From contig NZ_LMKQ01000001.1 of assembly GCF_001421565.1 (NCBI RefSeq), positions 1,549,651 to 1,613,650 of the forward strand: 64,000 bases of DNA, read 5' to 3'. This DNA comes from Agromyces sp. Leaf222. GTDB lineage: Bacteria > Actinomycetota > Actinomycetes > Actinomycetales > Microbacteriaceae. A program made the position numbers and the translations under genes. The notes beneath the pieces are model-generated. The model did no database searches. It worked only from the letters and a program-made list of their open reading frames with translations, and was not told where the DNA came from. Below are positions 8,926 to 17,334 of this stretch, in pieces; the first letter of the stretch is position 1; each line of letters begins with the position of its first letter.

Positions 8926-9519
8926 ATGCCCACCATCAACATCGTCGCCGTCTCCGGAAGCCTGCACGCGCCGTCGAAGACCACGGTCCTCACTCGCGAG
9001 ATCCTCGAGGGGTTCGCGACCGCACTCCGATCCGGCAGCGGGCGCGATCTCGTGATCGAGACGCACCTCATCGAGCTCTCCGACATCGGCCCCGAGTTCG
9101 CCGGGGTGCTGAGCCGCAGCGCGCTTCCGCCCGCCGCCGAGGAGGCCCTGCGCCGTATCGAGTCGGCGACCCTGCTCATCGTCGCGAGCCCGGTCTACCG
9201 GGCGTCGTTCACCGGGCTCTTCAAGCACGTGTTCGACTTCGTCGGGCAGTACGCCCTCATCGACAAGCCCGTGCTGCTCGCGGCCACGGGCGGCAGCGAC
9301 CGCCACTCGCTCATCCTCGAGCACCAGTTCCGCCCGCTGTTCTCGTTCTTCCAGGCGCTCACGCTGCCGATCGGCGTCTACGCGAGCGACACCGACTTCG
9401 TCGACTACCAGGTGGACTCCGCCGATCTGCGCGCGCGCATCGACCAGGCGATCGAGCGCGGACTCCCGGTGGTGCGCAGCTCGGTGCTGCCGGTCTCGGA
9501 GTACGTCAACGCCTGGTGA
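8926..9519 (+). CDS. NADPH-dependent FMN reductase, MsuE/SsuE family
   Basis: A 197-residue flavodoxin-like FMN reductase that would supply reduced FMN to a partner monooxygenase, typically for alkanesulfonate or methanesulfonate desulfurization. The N-terminus IVAVSGSLHAPSKTTVL holds the flavin phosphate loop. The block VASPVYRASFTGLFKHVFDFV near residue 85 is characteristic of the MsuE branch, and ATGGSDRH near 122 is the second flavin contact. No monooxygenase gene lies beside it in the window, so the electron acceptor cannot be named. It is divergent from the ATPase unit and convergent with ppx. A TAGTGT -10 element six bases ahead of the ATG implies a leaderless message. Confidence 0.9.
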   Translation: MPTINIVAVSGSLHAPSKTTVLTREILEGFATALRSGSGRDLVIETHLIELSDIGPEFAGVLSRSALPPAAEEALRRIESATLLIVASPVYRASFTGLFKHVFDFVGQYALIDKPVLLAATGGSDRHSLILEHQFRPLFSFFQALTLPIGVYASDTDFVDYQVDSADLRARIDQAIERGLPVVRSSVLPVSEYVNAW

Positions 9520-9541
9520 CCGCCGCCGGCCCGACGTCCGG

Positions 9542-10468
9542 TCAGGACATGCGGTCGAGCCGTCGAAGGATCAGGCCCTCGCGGAGCGCCCACGGCGACA
9601 CCTCGAGTTCGTTCACGCCGAACGCGCGCATCGCCTCCGAGAGCACGACGGCCCCTGCGACGATCTGGAACGTCCGGTCGGCCGTGATGCCGGGCAGCGC
9701 GGGTCGTGCGTCGGCCGGGATCCGTGCGAGGCGGGGGATCCAGTCGTCGAGGCCCTTGCGTCGCAGGATGCTGCGCTCGTCGGGTCCGACGCCCTCCTCC
9801 GTCCAGCCGGCGAGACGGGCCAGCGACCGGATCGTCTTCGACGATCCGACCACGTGCGACGGCTTCGGCAGGTGCGCGAACTCCGCGAGGGCGGGGCGAA
9901 GCACCGACGCGGCGTGATCGCGCAGGCGCTGCACCTGCTCGGGTGAGGGCGGGTCGTCGGGGAGGAATGCGATCGTCGAGCGCCCCGCTCCGAGGGGGAG
10001 CGAGCGCGCGACATCCGGGATCTCGTCGATGCCGTTCGCGATCTCGAGCGAGCCGCCGCCGATGTCGAAGAGCAGGATGCGCTCGGCCGACCAGCCGTAC
10101 CACCGGCGCACGGCGAGGAACGTGATGCGGGCCTCGTCGGCGCCCGAGAGCACCTGCAGCTCGACGCCCGTCTCATCGGTGACGCGGGCGAGCACGGCCT
10201 CGCCGTTCGCCGCCTCGCGGATCGCCGAGGTCGCGAACGCGAGCAGCTCGTCGATGCCCGATTCGCGGGCCACCTCGACGGCGTCGCGGACGGCCGTGAG
10301 GATCGCCTCGACGCCGTCGCGGCCGATCGAGCCGTCGGGTTCGAGGTAGCGCATGACGCGCAGGACCGAGCGGTGCGAGGCCGCCGGGATGGGCCGTGCG
10401 CCGGGGTGCGCATCGACGACGAGCAGGTGGACGGTGTTCGAACCGACGTCGAGGACCCCGAGGCGCAT
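9542..10468 (-). CDS. Exopolyphosphatase / Ppx-GppA phosphatase family
   Basis: A 308-residue protein of the ASKHA-fold Ppx/GppA family, which hydrolyses terminal phosphates of polyphosphate or the gamma phosphate of pppGpp. It has the phosphate-1 motif [15 protein letters not shown] at the start and the phosphate-2 motif [15 protein letters not shown] near residue 130, and it ends with the conserved EGLILRRL. It is short (one catalytic module, no HD domain), like mycobacterial Ppx1. The ATG at 10468 is chosen over upstream in-frame codons because the fold begins there and TACGCT stands exactly six bases ahead. It is transcribed divergently from the tetR operon, with which it shares a 107-base control region. 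Confidence 0.92.
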   Translation of the reverse strand: MRLGVLDVGSNTVHLLVVDAHPGARPIPAASHRSVLRVMRYLEPDGSIGRDGVEAILTAVRDAVEVARESGIDELLAFATSAIREAANGEAVLARVTDETGVELQVLSGADEARITFLAVRRWYGWSAERILLFDIGGGSLEIANGIDEIPDVARSLPLGAGRSTIAFLPDDPPSPEQVQRLRDHAASVLRPALAEFAHLPKPSHVVGSSKTIRSLARLAGWTEEGVGPDERSILRRKGLDDWIPRLARIPADARPALPGITADRTFQIVAGAVVLSEAMRAFGVNELEVSPWALREGLILRRLDRMS

Positions 10469-10474
10469 GGTGCG

Positions 10475-10480
10475 AGCGTA
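10475..10480 (-). promoter_or_regulatory. -10 element, leaderless ppx gene
   Basis: The minus strand reads TACGCT, then six bases, then ATG at 10468. No ribosome binding site is seen. Confidence 0.55.
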
Positions 10481-10502
10481 GCCCCGACTAGTGCATACTG
10501 TT

Positions 10503-10528
10503 CGAACTGGGTCGCCTGTCCCAGTTCG
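10503..10528. promoter_or_regulatory. Inverted repeat, probable TetR operator
   Basis: CGAACTGGG at 10503-10511 and its exact complement CCCAGTTCG at 10520-10528 are separated by eight bases. The repeat lies just downstream of a CATACT -10-like hexamer (10494-10499) and 48 bases ahead of the tetR GTG. That position would block or occupy the transcription start, as expected of an autoregulatory TetR site. Confidence 0.6.
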
Positions 10529-10575
10529 CTCGGTCGCCCGTCCGAGCATCGGCAGCGTCGTCGTGAGGAGCCCGA

Positions 10576-11172
10576 GTGACCCGCATTCCCGCGCCCGAGC
10601 GTCGCGTCGCGCTCATCGAGGCGGCGCTGCGCGTCGTCTCCCGCAACGGCATCGCGCAGGCGACCACCCGGGCGATCGTCGCCGAGGCCGGCATGAGCCT
10701 CGCGAGCTTCCACTACGCGTTCGACTCGCGCGATGAGCTCATGGACGAACTCATCTCGACGGTCATCGAGAACGCGCGTCGTGCCGTCATGCCGGAGGCG
10801 CTCGCCGACGGACCCCTCGTCGACATGCTCGAGGCCGGCCTCGTCCGGTACTTCGAACACCTCAAGGCCGACCCGGAGCACGAGCAGGCGATGCTCGAGC
10901 TCACCCAGTACGCCCTGCGCTCGCCCGAGCGGCACCCGCTCGCGCGAGCACAGTACGGCCGCTACGTCGAGCTCGCCGAGCAGTCGCTCGTGATCGCCGC
11001 GGAGCGCTCGCAGTCCGTCTGGACCGTGCCCGTCGCGCAGGTCGCGCGCGTGCTCGTCGCCTTCACCGACGGACTCACCCTGACCTGGCTCGTCGACCGC
11101 GACGACGCCGCCTCCCTGTCGGTCGCGCGTGCGGCCGCAGACGCCCTCTCGAGAATGGCCCAACCCCGATGA
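10576..11172 (+). CDS. TetR/AcrR family transcriptional regulator
   Basis: A 198-residue one-component regulator. The N-terminal helix-turn-helix spans residues 8-55 (LIEAALRVVSRNGIAQATTRAIVAEAG, then SLASFHYAFDSRDELMD), with a divergent C-terminal ligand domain. The start is GTG at 10576 behind GAGGAG. The last bases overlap the ATG of the MFS gene (ATGA), so regulator and carrier are translated together. A perfect inverted repeat upstream is the likely operator. The ligand is unknown. By its operon it may be a substrate or product of the PLP aldolase or of the lactone oxidase, which is inference. Confidence 0.92.
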   Translation: MTRIPAPERRVALIEAALRVVSRNGIAQATTRAIVAEAGMSLASFHYAFDSRDELMDELISTVIENARRAVMPEALADGPLVDMLEAGLVRYFEHLKADPEHEQAMLELTQYALRSPERHPLARAQYGRYVELAEQSLVIAAERSQSVWTVPVAQVARVLVAFTDGLTLTWLVDRDDAASLSVARAAADALSRMAQPR

Positions 11173-12431
11173 CGAGCCTCGACCTCACGCCGCCGGCGGC
11201 GCTCGACGAACCCACGCGGCGTGTGCCCGCAGGGTGGATCGCCTCCTTCGCCGCCCTCTGGTTCGCGATCTGGATGGCGCAGCTCACCCCGGTGCAGCTC
11301 CTGCTCCCGGCGCAGATCGACGCGACCCTGCATCCTGAGAACTGGGTCGACAGCGTCGTCGCGTTCGGCGTGATCTCGGGCATCGCGGCCGTCGCGACGA
11401 TCATCGCCTATCCGCTCACGGGTGCGGCATCCGACCGCACGACCTCCCGCTTCGGGCGTCGTCGTCCGTGGATCGTGATCGGCGCGGTCGTGTTCGCCGC
11501 CTCGCTCGCGGTGCTCGGACTGCAGACGGAGATCTGGGGCATCGGCGCGGCGTGGGTCGCGGCATCCGTCGGCTTCTGCATCATGACCGCGGCGCTGACG
11601 GCGACGATCTCCGACCAGGTTCCGGTCGGCCAGCGCGGGTTCGTCTCGGGCTGGATGTCGGCGCCGCAGGCGGTCGGCATCATCGTCGGGCTCCTGCTCG
11701 TCACCGAGCTCGTCACCGACCAGGCGCTCGGCTACGTCATCCTCGGCGTCGTGCTGCTCGTACTGGCCGTGCCGTTCCTGATGCGGCACGACCAGCCCCT
11801 CGTGGCCGCCGAGCGCAAGCGGGTCACGGCCAAGGGCGTCATCGCGAGCCTCTGGATCAGCCCGCGCACGCATCCCGACTTCGGCTGGACCCTGCTCAGC
11901 CGTGTTCTCGTGTCGGTCGGCAACGCGCTCGGCACGAGCCTGCTGCTGTACTTCCTCATGTTCGGGCTCGGCGACGACAACGCCGAGGACGACCTCATCA
12001 TCCTCACGCTCGTCTACATGGTGTTCGTGGTCACGGCGTCGCTCGTCGGCGGTCGGCTCTCCGACCGGCTCGGGCGGCGCAAGGCGTTCGTGTTCGTCGC
12101 GGCCGCGCTGCAGGCCGTCGCGGCGCTGATGCTCGCGCTCGTTCCCGACCTCTCGGTCGCCATCGTCGCTGCCGGCATCCTCGGCCTCGGCTACGGCTGC
12201 TTCCTCTCGGTCGACCAGGCACTCGCCACGCAGGTGCTGCCCGACGCCGCATCACGTGGCAAGGACCTCGGCATCATGAACATCGCGACGGCCGTTCCGC
12301 AGGCCATCGCGCCGCTGATCGGCGCGGCCGCGGTGGTGCTGACCGGCTCGTTCGTGCTGGTCTTCGTCTTGAGCGCGGTCTTCGCGTTCGCGGGTGCGAT
12401 CGCGGTCTCGCGAGTTCGGAGTGTGCGCTGA
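11169..12431 (+). CDS. MFS transporter
   Basis: A 420-residue, 12-helix major facilitator with a cytosolic N-terminal stretch of about 20 residues. The signature DRTTSRFGRRRPW between helices 2 and 3, near residue 91, resembles the GPH-type sugar symporters. The loop motif GGRLSDRLGRRKAF between helices 8 and 9 near 292 is a classical MFS repeat. It sits in the TetR operon between the regulator and two metabolic enzymes, overlapping both neighbours (ATGA upstream, TGATG downstream). It is therefore probably the carrier for the substrate or product of the pathway. Direction of transport cannot be told from sequence. Confidence 0.92.
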   Translation: MTSLDLTPPAALDEPTRRVPAGWIASFAALWFAIWMAQLTPVQLLLPAQIDATLHPENWVDSVVAFGVISGIAAVATIIAYPLTGAASDRTTSRFGRRRPWIVIGAVVFAASLAVLGLQTEIWGIGAAWVAASVGFCIMTAALTATISDQVPVGQRGFVSGWMSAPQAVGIIVGLLLVTELVTDQALGYVILGVVLLVLAVPFLMRHDQPLVAAERKRVTAKGVIASLWISPRTHPDFGWTLLSRVLVSVGNALGTSLLLYFLMFGLGDDNAEDDLIILTLVYMVFVVTASLVGGRLSDRLGRRKAFVFVAAALQAVAALMLALVPDLSVAIVAAGILGLGYGCFLSVDQALATQVLPDAASRGKDLGIMNIATAVPQAIAPLIGAAAVVLTGSFVLVFVLSAVFAFAGAIAVSRVRSVR

Positions 12432-13696
12432 TGGTCGACCTGTCGAGTCTCGATGTCACGAAGGCGCCCGTGGGCGTGAGGACGACGGATGCCGCGCCGT
12501 GGGCGACCCCGTCGCGGTACTGGCCCTCGCTCACCGCCGCGACCGGCCACCTCGACGCCCCCGTCGGCGCGCTGCACCTCGGCGCCCTCCGCCACAACGC
12601 GCACGACATGCTGCGTCGCGCGAACGGCATGCCGATCCGCGTCGCCTCGAAGTCGATCCGCGTGCGGAGCGTCATCGAGGCGCTGCTGCGGCTGCCCGGC
12701 TACCACGGCGTGCTCGCGTACACGCTCGCCGAGGCGATCTGGCTCGCCGACACCGTCGACGACCTCGTCGTGGGGTACCCGACCGCCGAGCGCGGCAGCA
12801 TCCGTCGCCTCGCGACCGACCCGCAGCTGGCGGGCCGCATCACGCTCATGGTCGACTCCATCGCGCAGCTCGACCTGATCGACTCCGTCATCGCCCCGAC
12901 CGGGCGCGAGCCGATCCGCATCGCGCTCGAGTTGGACGCGTCGTGGAACGCGCCGCTGCTCGGCCACCTCGGCGTGCGTCGATCGCCCGTGCACGAGCCC
13001 GCCGATGCAGGAGCGCTCGCCGCGTACATCGCGACCCGGCCCGGGTTCCGGCTGGTCGGCATGATGGGCTACGAGGCGCAGATCGCCGGCGTCACCAACC
13101 GTCCGGCCGGCAAGCCGGTCGACGGCGCCGTGAACCGGTGGATGCAGTCGCGGTCGATGCCCGAACTCATCGAGCGGCGCACGCGCGCGGTCGCGGCCGT
13201 GCGCGAGCACGCCGACCTCGAGTTCGTGAACGGCGGCGGCACCGGCTCGCTCGAGGCGACCTCCGCCGACCCGTCGGTCACCGAGGTCGCCGCGGGCTCC
13301 GGCCTGTTCGGCGGGCACCTGTTCGACGGGTACGAGCACTTCAGGCCCGCGCCGGCCGCGGCCTTCGCCATGGACGTCGTGCGCCGCCCGAGCGCGCAGC
13401 ACGCGACGATCCTCGGCGGCGGCTGGGTCGCCTCCGGCCCGCCCGCACCCGACCGCCTGCCGCGCATCGTCTGGCCCGAGGGGCTCGAGATGCTGCCGCG
13501 CGAGGCCGCGGGCGAGGTGCAGACGCCCGTCACCGGCCCCGCCGTCGCGCAGCTGCGAGCCGGCGATCGCGTCTGGTTCCGGCATACGAAGTCGGGCGAG
13601 CTCTCGGAGCACCTGAACGAGTTCCAGCTCGTCGACGACGACCGCATCGTCGACACGCTTCCCACGTACCGCGGCGAGGGCAAGGTGTTCCTGTGA
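12431..13696 (+). CDS. PLP-dependent amino acid deaminase/aldolase (alanine racemase-like fold)
   Basis: A 421-residue fold-type III PLP enzyme of the family annotated as amino acid deaminase/aldolase, related to D-threonine aldolase and alanine racemase. The Schiff-base lysine is probably in IRVASKSIRVRS near residue 75. The phosphate-binding part is FVNGGGTGSLEATS near 267. The D-threonine aldolase-like C-terminal beta domain contains the metal-type motif HLNEF near 395. Substrates would be beta-hydroxy or D-amino acids, but the exact one is not known. Its start codon overlaps the MFS stop (TGATG) and its stop overlaps the next start (GTGA). Confidence 0.9.
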   Translation: MVDLSSLDVTKAPVGVRTTDAAPWATPSRYWPSLTAATGHLDAPVGALHLGALRHNAHDMLRRANGMPIRVASKSIRVRSVIEALLRLPGYHGVLAYTLAEAIWLADTVDDLVVGYPTAERGSIRRLATDPQLAGRITLMVDSIAQLDLIDSVIAPTGREPIRIALELDASWNAPLLGHLGVRRSPVHEPADAGALAAYIATRPGFRLVGMMGYEAQIAGVTNRPAGKPVDGAVNRWMQSRSMPELIERRTRAVAAVREHADLEFVNGGGTGSLEATSADPSVTEVAAGSGLFGGHLFDGYEHFRPAPAAAFAMDVVRRPSAQHATILGGGWVASGPPAPDRLPRIVWPEGLEMLPREAAGEVQTPVTGPAVAQLRAGDRVWFRHTKSGELSEHLNEFQLVDDDRIVDTLPTYRGEGKVFL

Positions 13697-15027
13697 CCGC
13701 GACCGGAGCCACCTGGCGCAACTGGGGCCGAACCGAGTCGGTGCGACCCGTGCGCGTCGAACGACCCGACTCGGCCGGGGCGGTGCAGCGGGCCGTGGCG
13801 TCGGCCGCGGCATCCGGGCTCCGCATCAAGCCCGTCGGGTCGGGGCACAGCTTCACCGGCATCGCAGTCGCCCCGGGTGTGCAGCTCGACCTCGCCGACG
13901 TGTCGGGCGTGATCGCGGCCGACCCCGCGACCGGGCGTGTCACGCTGGGCGCCGGCACCCGCCTCTACGACCTGCCCAGGTTGCTCGCGCCCTACGGGCT
14001 CGCCCTGGCGAACATGGGCGACATCGACCGGCAGACCATCGCCGGCGCGACCTCGACCGGCACCCACGGCACCGGACTCGGGTTCGGCGGTCTCGCCACG
14101 CAGATCGTCGCCGCGAAGCTCGTGACCGGCACCGGCGAGCTCGTCGAGGTGAGCGAGACCGTGCGGCCGGAGCTGCTGCCCGCGGTGCGCGTCGGACTCG
14201 GCGCCCTCGGCGTGCTCGTCGAGGTGACCCTGCAGCTCGTGCCGGCGTTCGTGCTGCACGCGGTCGAGCGCATCGAACCGCTCGACGCGGTGCTCGCGCA
14301 CTGGGGCGAACGCGTCGCCGGCGCCGACCACTTCGAGTTCTACTGGTTCCCGCACACCGGCAGCGCGATGACCAAGACCAACACGAGGCTGCCGGGCGAC
14401 GCTCCTCGCGATCCGCTCGGCCACGTCTCGCGCTGGGTCGACGACGAGCTGCTCGCCAACGGCCTCTACCGCGGCGTCTGCGCGCTCGGCAAGATGGCAC
14501 CCTCGGCCACGCCCTTCCTCGCGCGCCAGCTCGACCGGTTCACGGGCGACCGCGAGTTCGCGGACTTCTCGCCCGCGGTGTTCACGACCAACCGCACCGT
14601 GCGGTTCCGCGAGATGGAGTACGCGCTGCCGCTCGACGCGGTGCCCTCCGCCTTCGGCGCCGTGCGTTCGCTGATCGAGCGCAACGGCTGGCGGGTGAGC
14701 TTCCCGCTCGAGGTGCGCGCCGCGGCATCCGATGAGAACTGGCTCTCGACCGCCTACGGCCGCGACACCGGCTACATCGCCGTGCACCGCTACTTCCGCG
14801 AGGACCCCACCGAGTACTTCACGGCGGTCGAGGCGATCATGCACGACCACGGCGGGCGCCCGCACTGGGGCAAGATGCACACGCAGACGGATGCCACGCT
14901 TCGCGAGAAGTACCCGCGATTCGACGACTTCCTCGCCGTGCGCGACGAGCTCGACCCCGAGGGCGTCTTCCGCAACCCCTACCTCGACCGGGTGCTCGGG
15001 GTCAGGGCGTCCGTCGACGCAGCGTGA
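13693..15027 (+). CDS. FAD-linked sugar-1,4-lactone oxidase (D-arabinono-1,4-lactone oxidase family)
   Basis: A 444-residue flavoprotein of the vanillyl-alcohol oxidase fold. The FAD domain begins near residue 15. The motif VGSGHSFTG near 53 carries the histidine expected to bind FAD covalently. GDIDRQTIAGATSTGTHGTG near 110-130 is the second FAD contact, and the C-terminal ALO domain ends with RPHWGKMHTQ and DPEGVFRNPYLDRVLG. Family members oxidise aldonolactones or alditols with oxygen. The GTG start at 13693 overlaps the aldolase stop. The 3' end overlaps the converging ABC permease gene by 26 bases. As fourth gene of the TetR operon it links amino-acid/hydroxyacid cleavage with sugar oxidation. 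Confidence 0.9.
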   Translation: MTATGATWRNWGRTESVRPVRVERPDSAGAVQRAVASAAASGLRIKPVGSGHSFTGIAVAPGVQLDLADVSGVIAADPATGRVTLGAGTRLYDLPRLLAPYGLALANMGDIDRQTIAGATSTGTHGTGLGFGGLATQIVAAKLVTGTGELVEVSETVRPELLPAVRVGLGALGVLVEVTLQLVPAFVLHAVERIEPLDAVLAHWGERVAGADHFEFYWFPHTGSAMTKTNTRLPGDAPRDPLGHVSRWVDDELLANGLYRGVCALGKMAPSATPFLARQLDRFTGDREFADFSPAVFTTNRTVRFREMEYALPLDAVPSAFGAVRSLIERNGWRVSFPLEVRAAASDENWLSTAYGRDTGYIAVHRYFREDPTEYFTAVEAIMHDHGGRPHWGKMHTQTDATLREKYPRFDDFLAVRDELDPEGVFRNPYLDRVLGVRASVDAA

Positions 15028-15736
15028 CCGAACCGAGCACGATGGAGCCGACGATCCAGGCGACGATGACGAGCACCTTCGACAGGATCCACTCGGCGCT
15101 CTCGGAGTCGGCGGCGACGGCCTGCAGCGCGTCGATGGCGAAGCTCAGTGGCAACCACTCGCTGATCGTCTCGAGCACGTCGGGCAGCTGATCGCGCGGG
15201 ATGAAGATGCCGCAGAGCAGGATCTGCGGCAGCACGAGCAGCGGCATGAACTGCACGACCTGGAACTCGGTTCGGGCGAAGGCGCTCGCGAGCAGGCCGA
15301 GCGCGGTGCCGAGCACGGCGTCGGCGACCGCGACGGCGAAGAGCAGCCAGATCGAGCCCGAGATGTCGAGCCCGCAGACCCAGACCGCGAACGAGACGGC
15401 GATCGCCGTCTGCGCGACCGCGAGCAGGCCGAACGCGAGCGCGTAGCCGAGCAGGAAGTCGCCGCGGCCCATGGGCATCGAGAGCAGGCGCTCGAGCGTT
15501 CCGCTGCGACGCTCGCGGAGCGTCGAGATGCTCGTCACGAGGAACATCACGATGAACGGGAACAGCGCGATCATCGCCGGCCCGATGTCGTCGAAGACGT
15601 CGGTGTCGGTGAAGATCCACGCGACGAGCCCGATGAGCAGGCTGGGCACGACGAGCAGCAGCCCGACCGTGCGCGGATCGTGGCGGATCTGGGTGAGCAC
15701 CCGGCCTGCGGTCGCGAACGTGCGCGCGAAGTTCAT
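15002..15736 (-). CDS. ABC-2 type transporter permease
   Basis: A 244-residue, six-helix ABC-2 permease. After the N-terminal helix (LLLVVPSLLIGLVAWIFTD) come the conserved LRERRSGTLERLLSMP loop near residue 75 and the exporter box ILLCGIFIPRDQLP near 175. It pairs with the ATPase gene just upstream, whose stop overlaps its ATG (TCAT on the plus strand). Together they make a DrrAB-like exporter for a lipid or drug-like molecule; the substrate is unknown. Its 3' end overlaps the lactone oxidase gene by 26 bases on the opposite strand, with no room for a terminator. Confidence 0.92.
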   Translation of the reverse strand: MNFARTFATAGRVLTQIRHDPRTVGLLLVVPSLLIGLVAWIFTDTDVFDDIGPAMIALFPFIVMFLVTSISTLRERRSGTLERLLSMPMGRGDFLLGYALAFGLLAVAQTAIAVSFAVWVCGLDISGSIWLLFAVAVADAVLGTALGLLASAFARTEFQVVQFMPLLVLPQILLCGIFIPRDQLPDVLETISEWLPLSFAIDALQAVAADSESAEWILSKVLVIVAWIVGSIVLGSVTLRRRTP

Positions 15737-16587
15737 CGGGCGGTCTCCGATCCGGCCTCGGGTGCGTCGGGATCGAGCGGGCCGGGATCGAGCGGGCCGG
15801 GATCGGCGGCGTGCCGCGGCCCAGGCCGTTCGGTCGCCCGCGATCGCAGGTCGGGCGCGCCGCGCTCGATGAGCCGCAGGAACGCGGTCTCGACGTCGTC
15901 GGTGCCCGTGAACGCGAGCAGCCCCTCGACGGTGTCGTCGGCGAGCAGTTCGCCGTCGCGCATGAGCAACAGCCGGTCGCAGCGCTTGGCCTCGTCCATC
16001 ACGTGGCTCGAGACGAGCAGGGTGGCACCACCATCGGCGAGGCTGCGGAACAGGTCCCAGAGCTGCACGCGCAGCACCGGGTCGAGCCCGACGGTCGGCT
16101 CGTCGAGCACGAGCAGCTCGGGTTCGCCGAGCAACGCGGCCGCGAGTGAGACGCGCCCACGCTGCCCGCCAGAGAGCGACCCGACGAGCCGGTCGGCGAC
16201 GTCGCCGAGGTCGGTGCGTTCGATGACGCGATCCATGTCGGATGCCGGTGCCCCGAGCACCCGGCGGAAGTAGGCGAGGTTCTGGCGCACCGTGAGGTCG
16301 TCGTAGACGCTCGCCTGCTGCGTCACGTAGGCGACGCGCCGGCGCAACGGCGCACTGCCCGCGGCCAGCCCGAGCACCTCGATCGACCCCGACTGCACGA
16401 CCTGCACGCCGACGATGGAGCGCATGAGCGTCGTCTTGCCGCTTCCGCTCGGTCCGAGCAGCCCGACGATCGCGCCCGACGGCACGGCGAGCGACAGCCC
16501 GTCGAGCACGGCACTCGACCCGCGCCGCACGTGCAGGTCGTCGACGATGACGGCCGCGCCGGCCGCGGCATCCGCACTGTTGGTCAT
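15733..16587 (-). CDS. ABC transporter ATP-binding protein
   Basis: A 284-residue nucleotide-binding subunit with Walker A GPSGSGKT near residue 46, the Q-loop YVTQQASVYDDLTVRQNL, signature LSGGQRGRVSLA near 138, Walker B LLVLDEPTVGLDP near 158 and the switch histidine VSSHVMDEA near 194. The C-terminal 35 residues are a Pro/Gly/Asp tail containing a duplicated PGPLD, encoded by a 15-base direct repeat near 15771-15800. It is the first gene of a two-gene exporter operon with the ABC-2 permease. AAGAAT lies six bases ahead of the ATG, a weak match to the leaderless pattern seen elsewhere in the window. Confidence 0.94.
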   Translation of the reverse strand: MTNSADAAAGAAVIVDDLHVRRGSSAVLDGLSLAVPSGAIVGLLGPSGSGKTTLMRSIVGVQVVQSGSIEVLGLAAGSAPLRRRVAYVTQQASVYDDLTVRQNLAYFRRVLGAPASDMDRVIERTDLGDVADRLVGSLSGGQRGRVSLAAALLGEPELLVLDEPTVGLDPVLRVQLWDLFRSLADGGATLLVSSHVMDEAKRCDRLLLMRDGELLADDTVEGLLAFTGTDDVETAFLRLIERGAPDLRSRATERPGPRHAADPGPLDPGPLDPDAPEAGSETAR

Positions 16588-16707
16588 GAGGCGATTCTTC
16601 GCCTGCGCCGCCCGCGTTGTCGAGTGGATCCTCCGACCGATCCGGGAGAACGCTCTCCGGTTGCTCCGAGTCTCATGGGAACCCCGGGTGCGCTCTCAGC
16701 GGATCGA

Positions 16708-16713
16708 TAGAAT
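16708..16713 (+). promoter_or_regulatory. Candidate -10 element of lemA-htpX
   Basis: TAGAAT, the closest match to the TATAAT-type box in this gap, lies 45 bases before the lemA ATG. The ribosome binding site TAGGAG follows at 16745-16750. Confidence 0.45.
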
Positions 16714-16758
16714 ATTCAGCATCCGAGATCGTCGCAGCAGCGCTTAGGAGTCCGTGCC

Positions 16759-17325
16759 ATGGAATGGCTGATCCCCGTCATCATCGTCGTCGCGCTCGTG
16801 TTGATCGTCGGCATCTACCTCTGGGCCACGTACAACTCGCTCGTCACGCTCAACGTGCGCGTCGACGAGGCGTGGAGCGACATCACGGTGCAGCTGAAGC
16901 GGCGAGCCGACCTGATCCCGAACCTCATCGACTCGGTCAAGGGCTACGCCGCCCACGAGAAGGCCGTGTTCGAGAACGTCACGCGCGCCCGCGCCGAGAC
17001 CCTGCAGGCGCAGGGGCCGGCCGACGCCTCCGCGGCCGAGAACCACATGCAGCAGGCGCTGAAGTCGATCTTCGCGGTCGCCGAGGCCTACCCGCAGCTC
17101 CAGGCGAGCCAGAACTTCCTGCAGCTGCAGTCCGAGCTCGTCGACACCGAAGACAAGATCCAGGCCTCGCGCCGGTTCTACAACGGCGGTGTGCGCGAGC
17201 TGAACACGAAGATCAAGGTGTTCCCGAACACGCTCTTCGTGCGCGGGCTCGGGTTCAACGAGCGCGACTTCTTCGAGGTCACCGAGCCGGCGGCCATCGC
17301 GGAGCCGCCGCGCGTGCAGTTCTAA
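16759..17325 (+). CDS. LemA family protein
   Basis: A 188-residue membrane protein with one N-terminal helix (residues 2-24, MEWLIPVIIVVALVLIVGIY) followed by the LemA helical domain. The family blocks YNSLVTLNVRVDEAWSDI, LKRRADLIPNLIDSVKGYA and ASRRFYNGGVRELNTKI are all present, and the family-typical FNERDFFEV occurs near the end. Its biochemical role is not established. It is very often paired with a HtpX-type membrane protease, as here, where htpX starts nine bases after its stop. The start ATG follows TAGGAG. Confidence 0.94.
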   Translation: MEWLIPVIIVVALVLIVGIYLWATYNSLVTLNVRVDEAWSDITVQLKRRADLIPNLIDSVKGYAAHEKAVFENVTRARAETLQAQGPADASAAENHMQQALKSIFAVAEAYPQLQASQNFLQLQSELVDTEDKIQASRRFYNGGVRELNTKIKVFPNTLFVRGLGFNERDFFEVTEPAAIAEPPRVQF

Positions 17326-17334
17326 GGGCCGGCG

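Noticed and set aside
11468..12430. Plus-strand frame upstream of and continuous with the aldolase gene
   Set aside because: The upstream part is an Arg-rich shadow of the MFS gene; the aldolase starts at 12431, overlapping the MFS stop.
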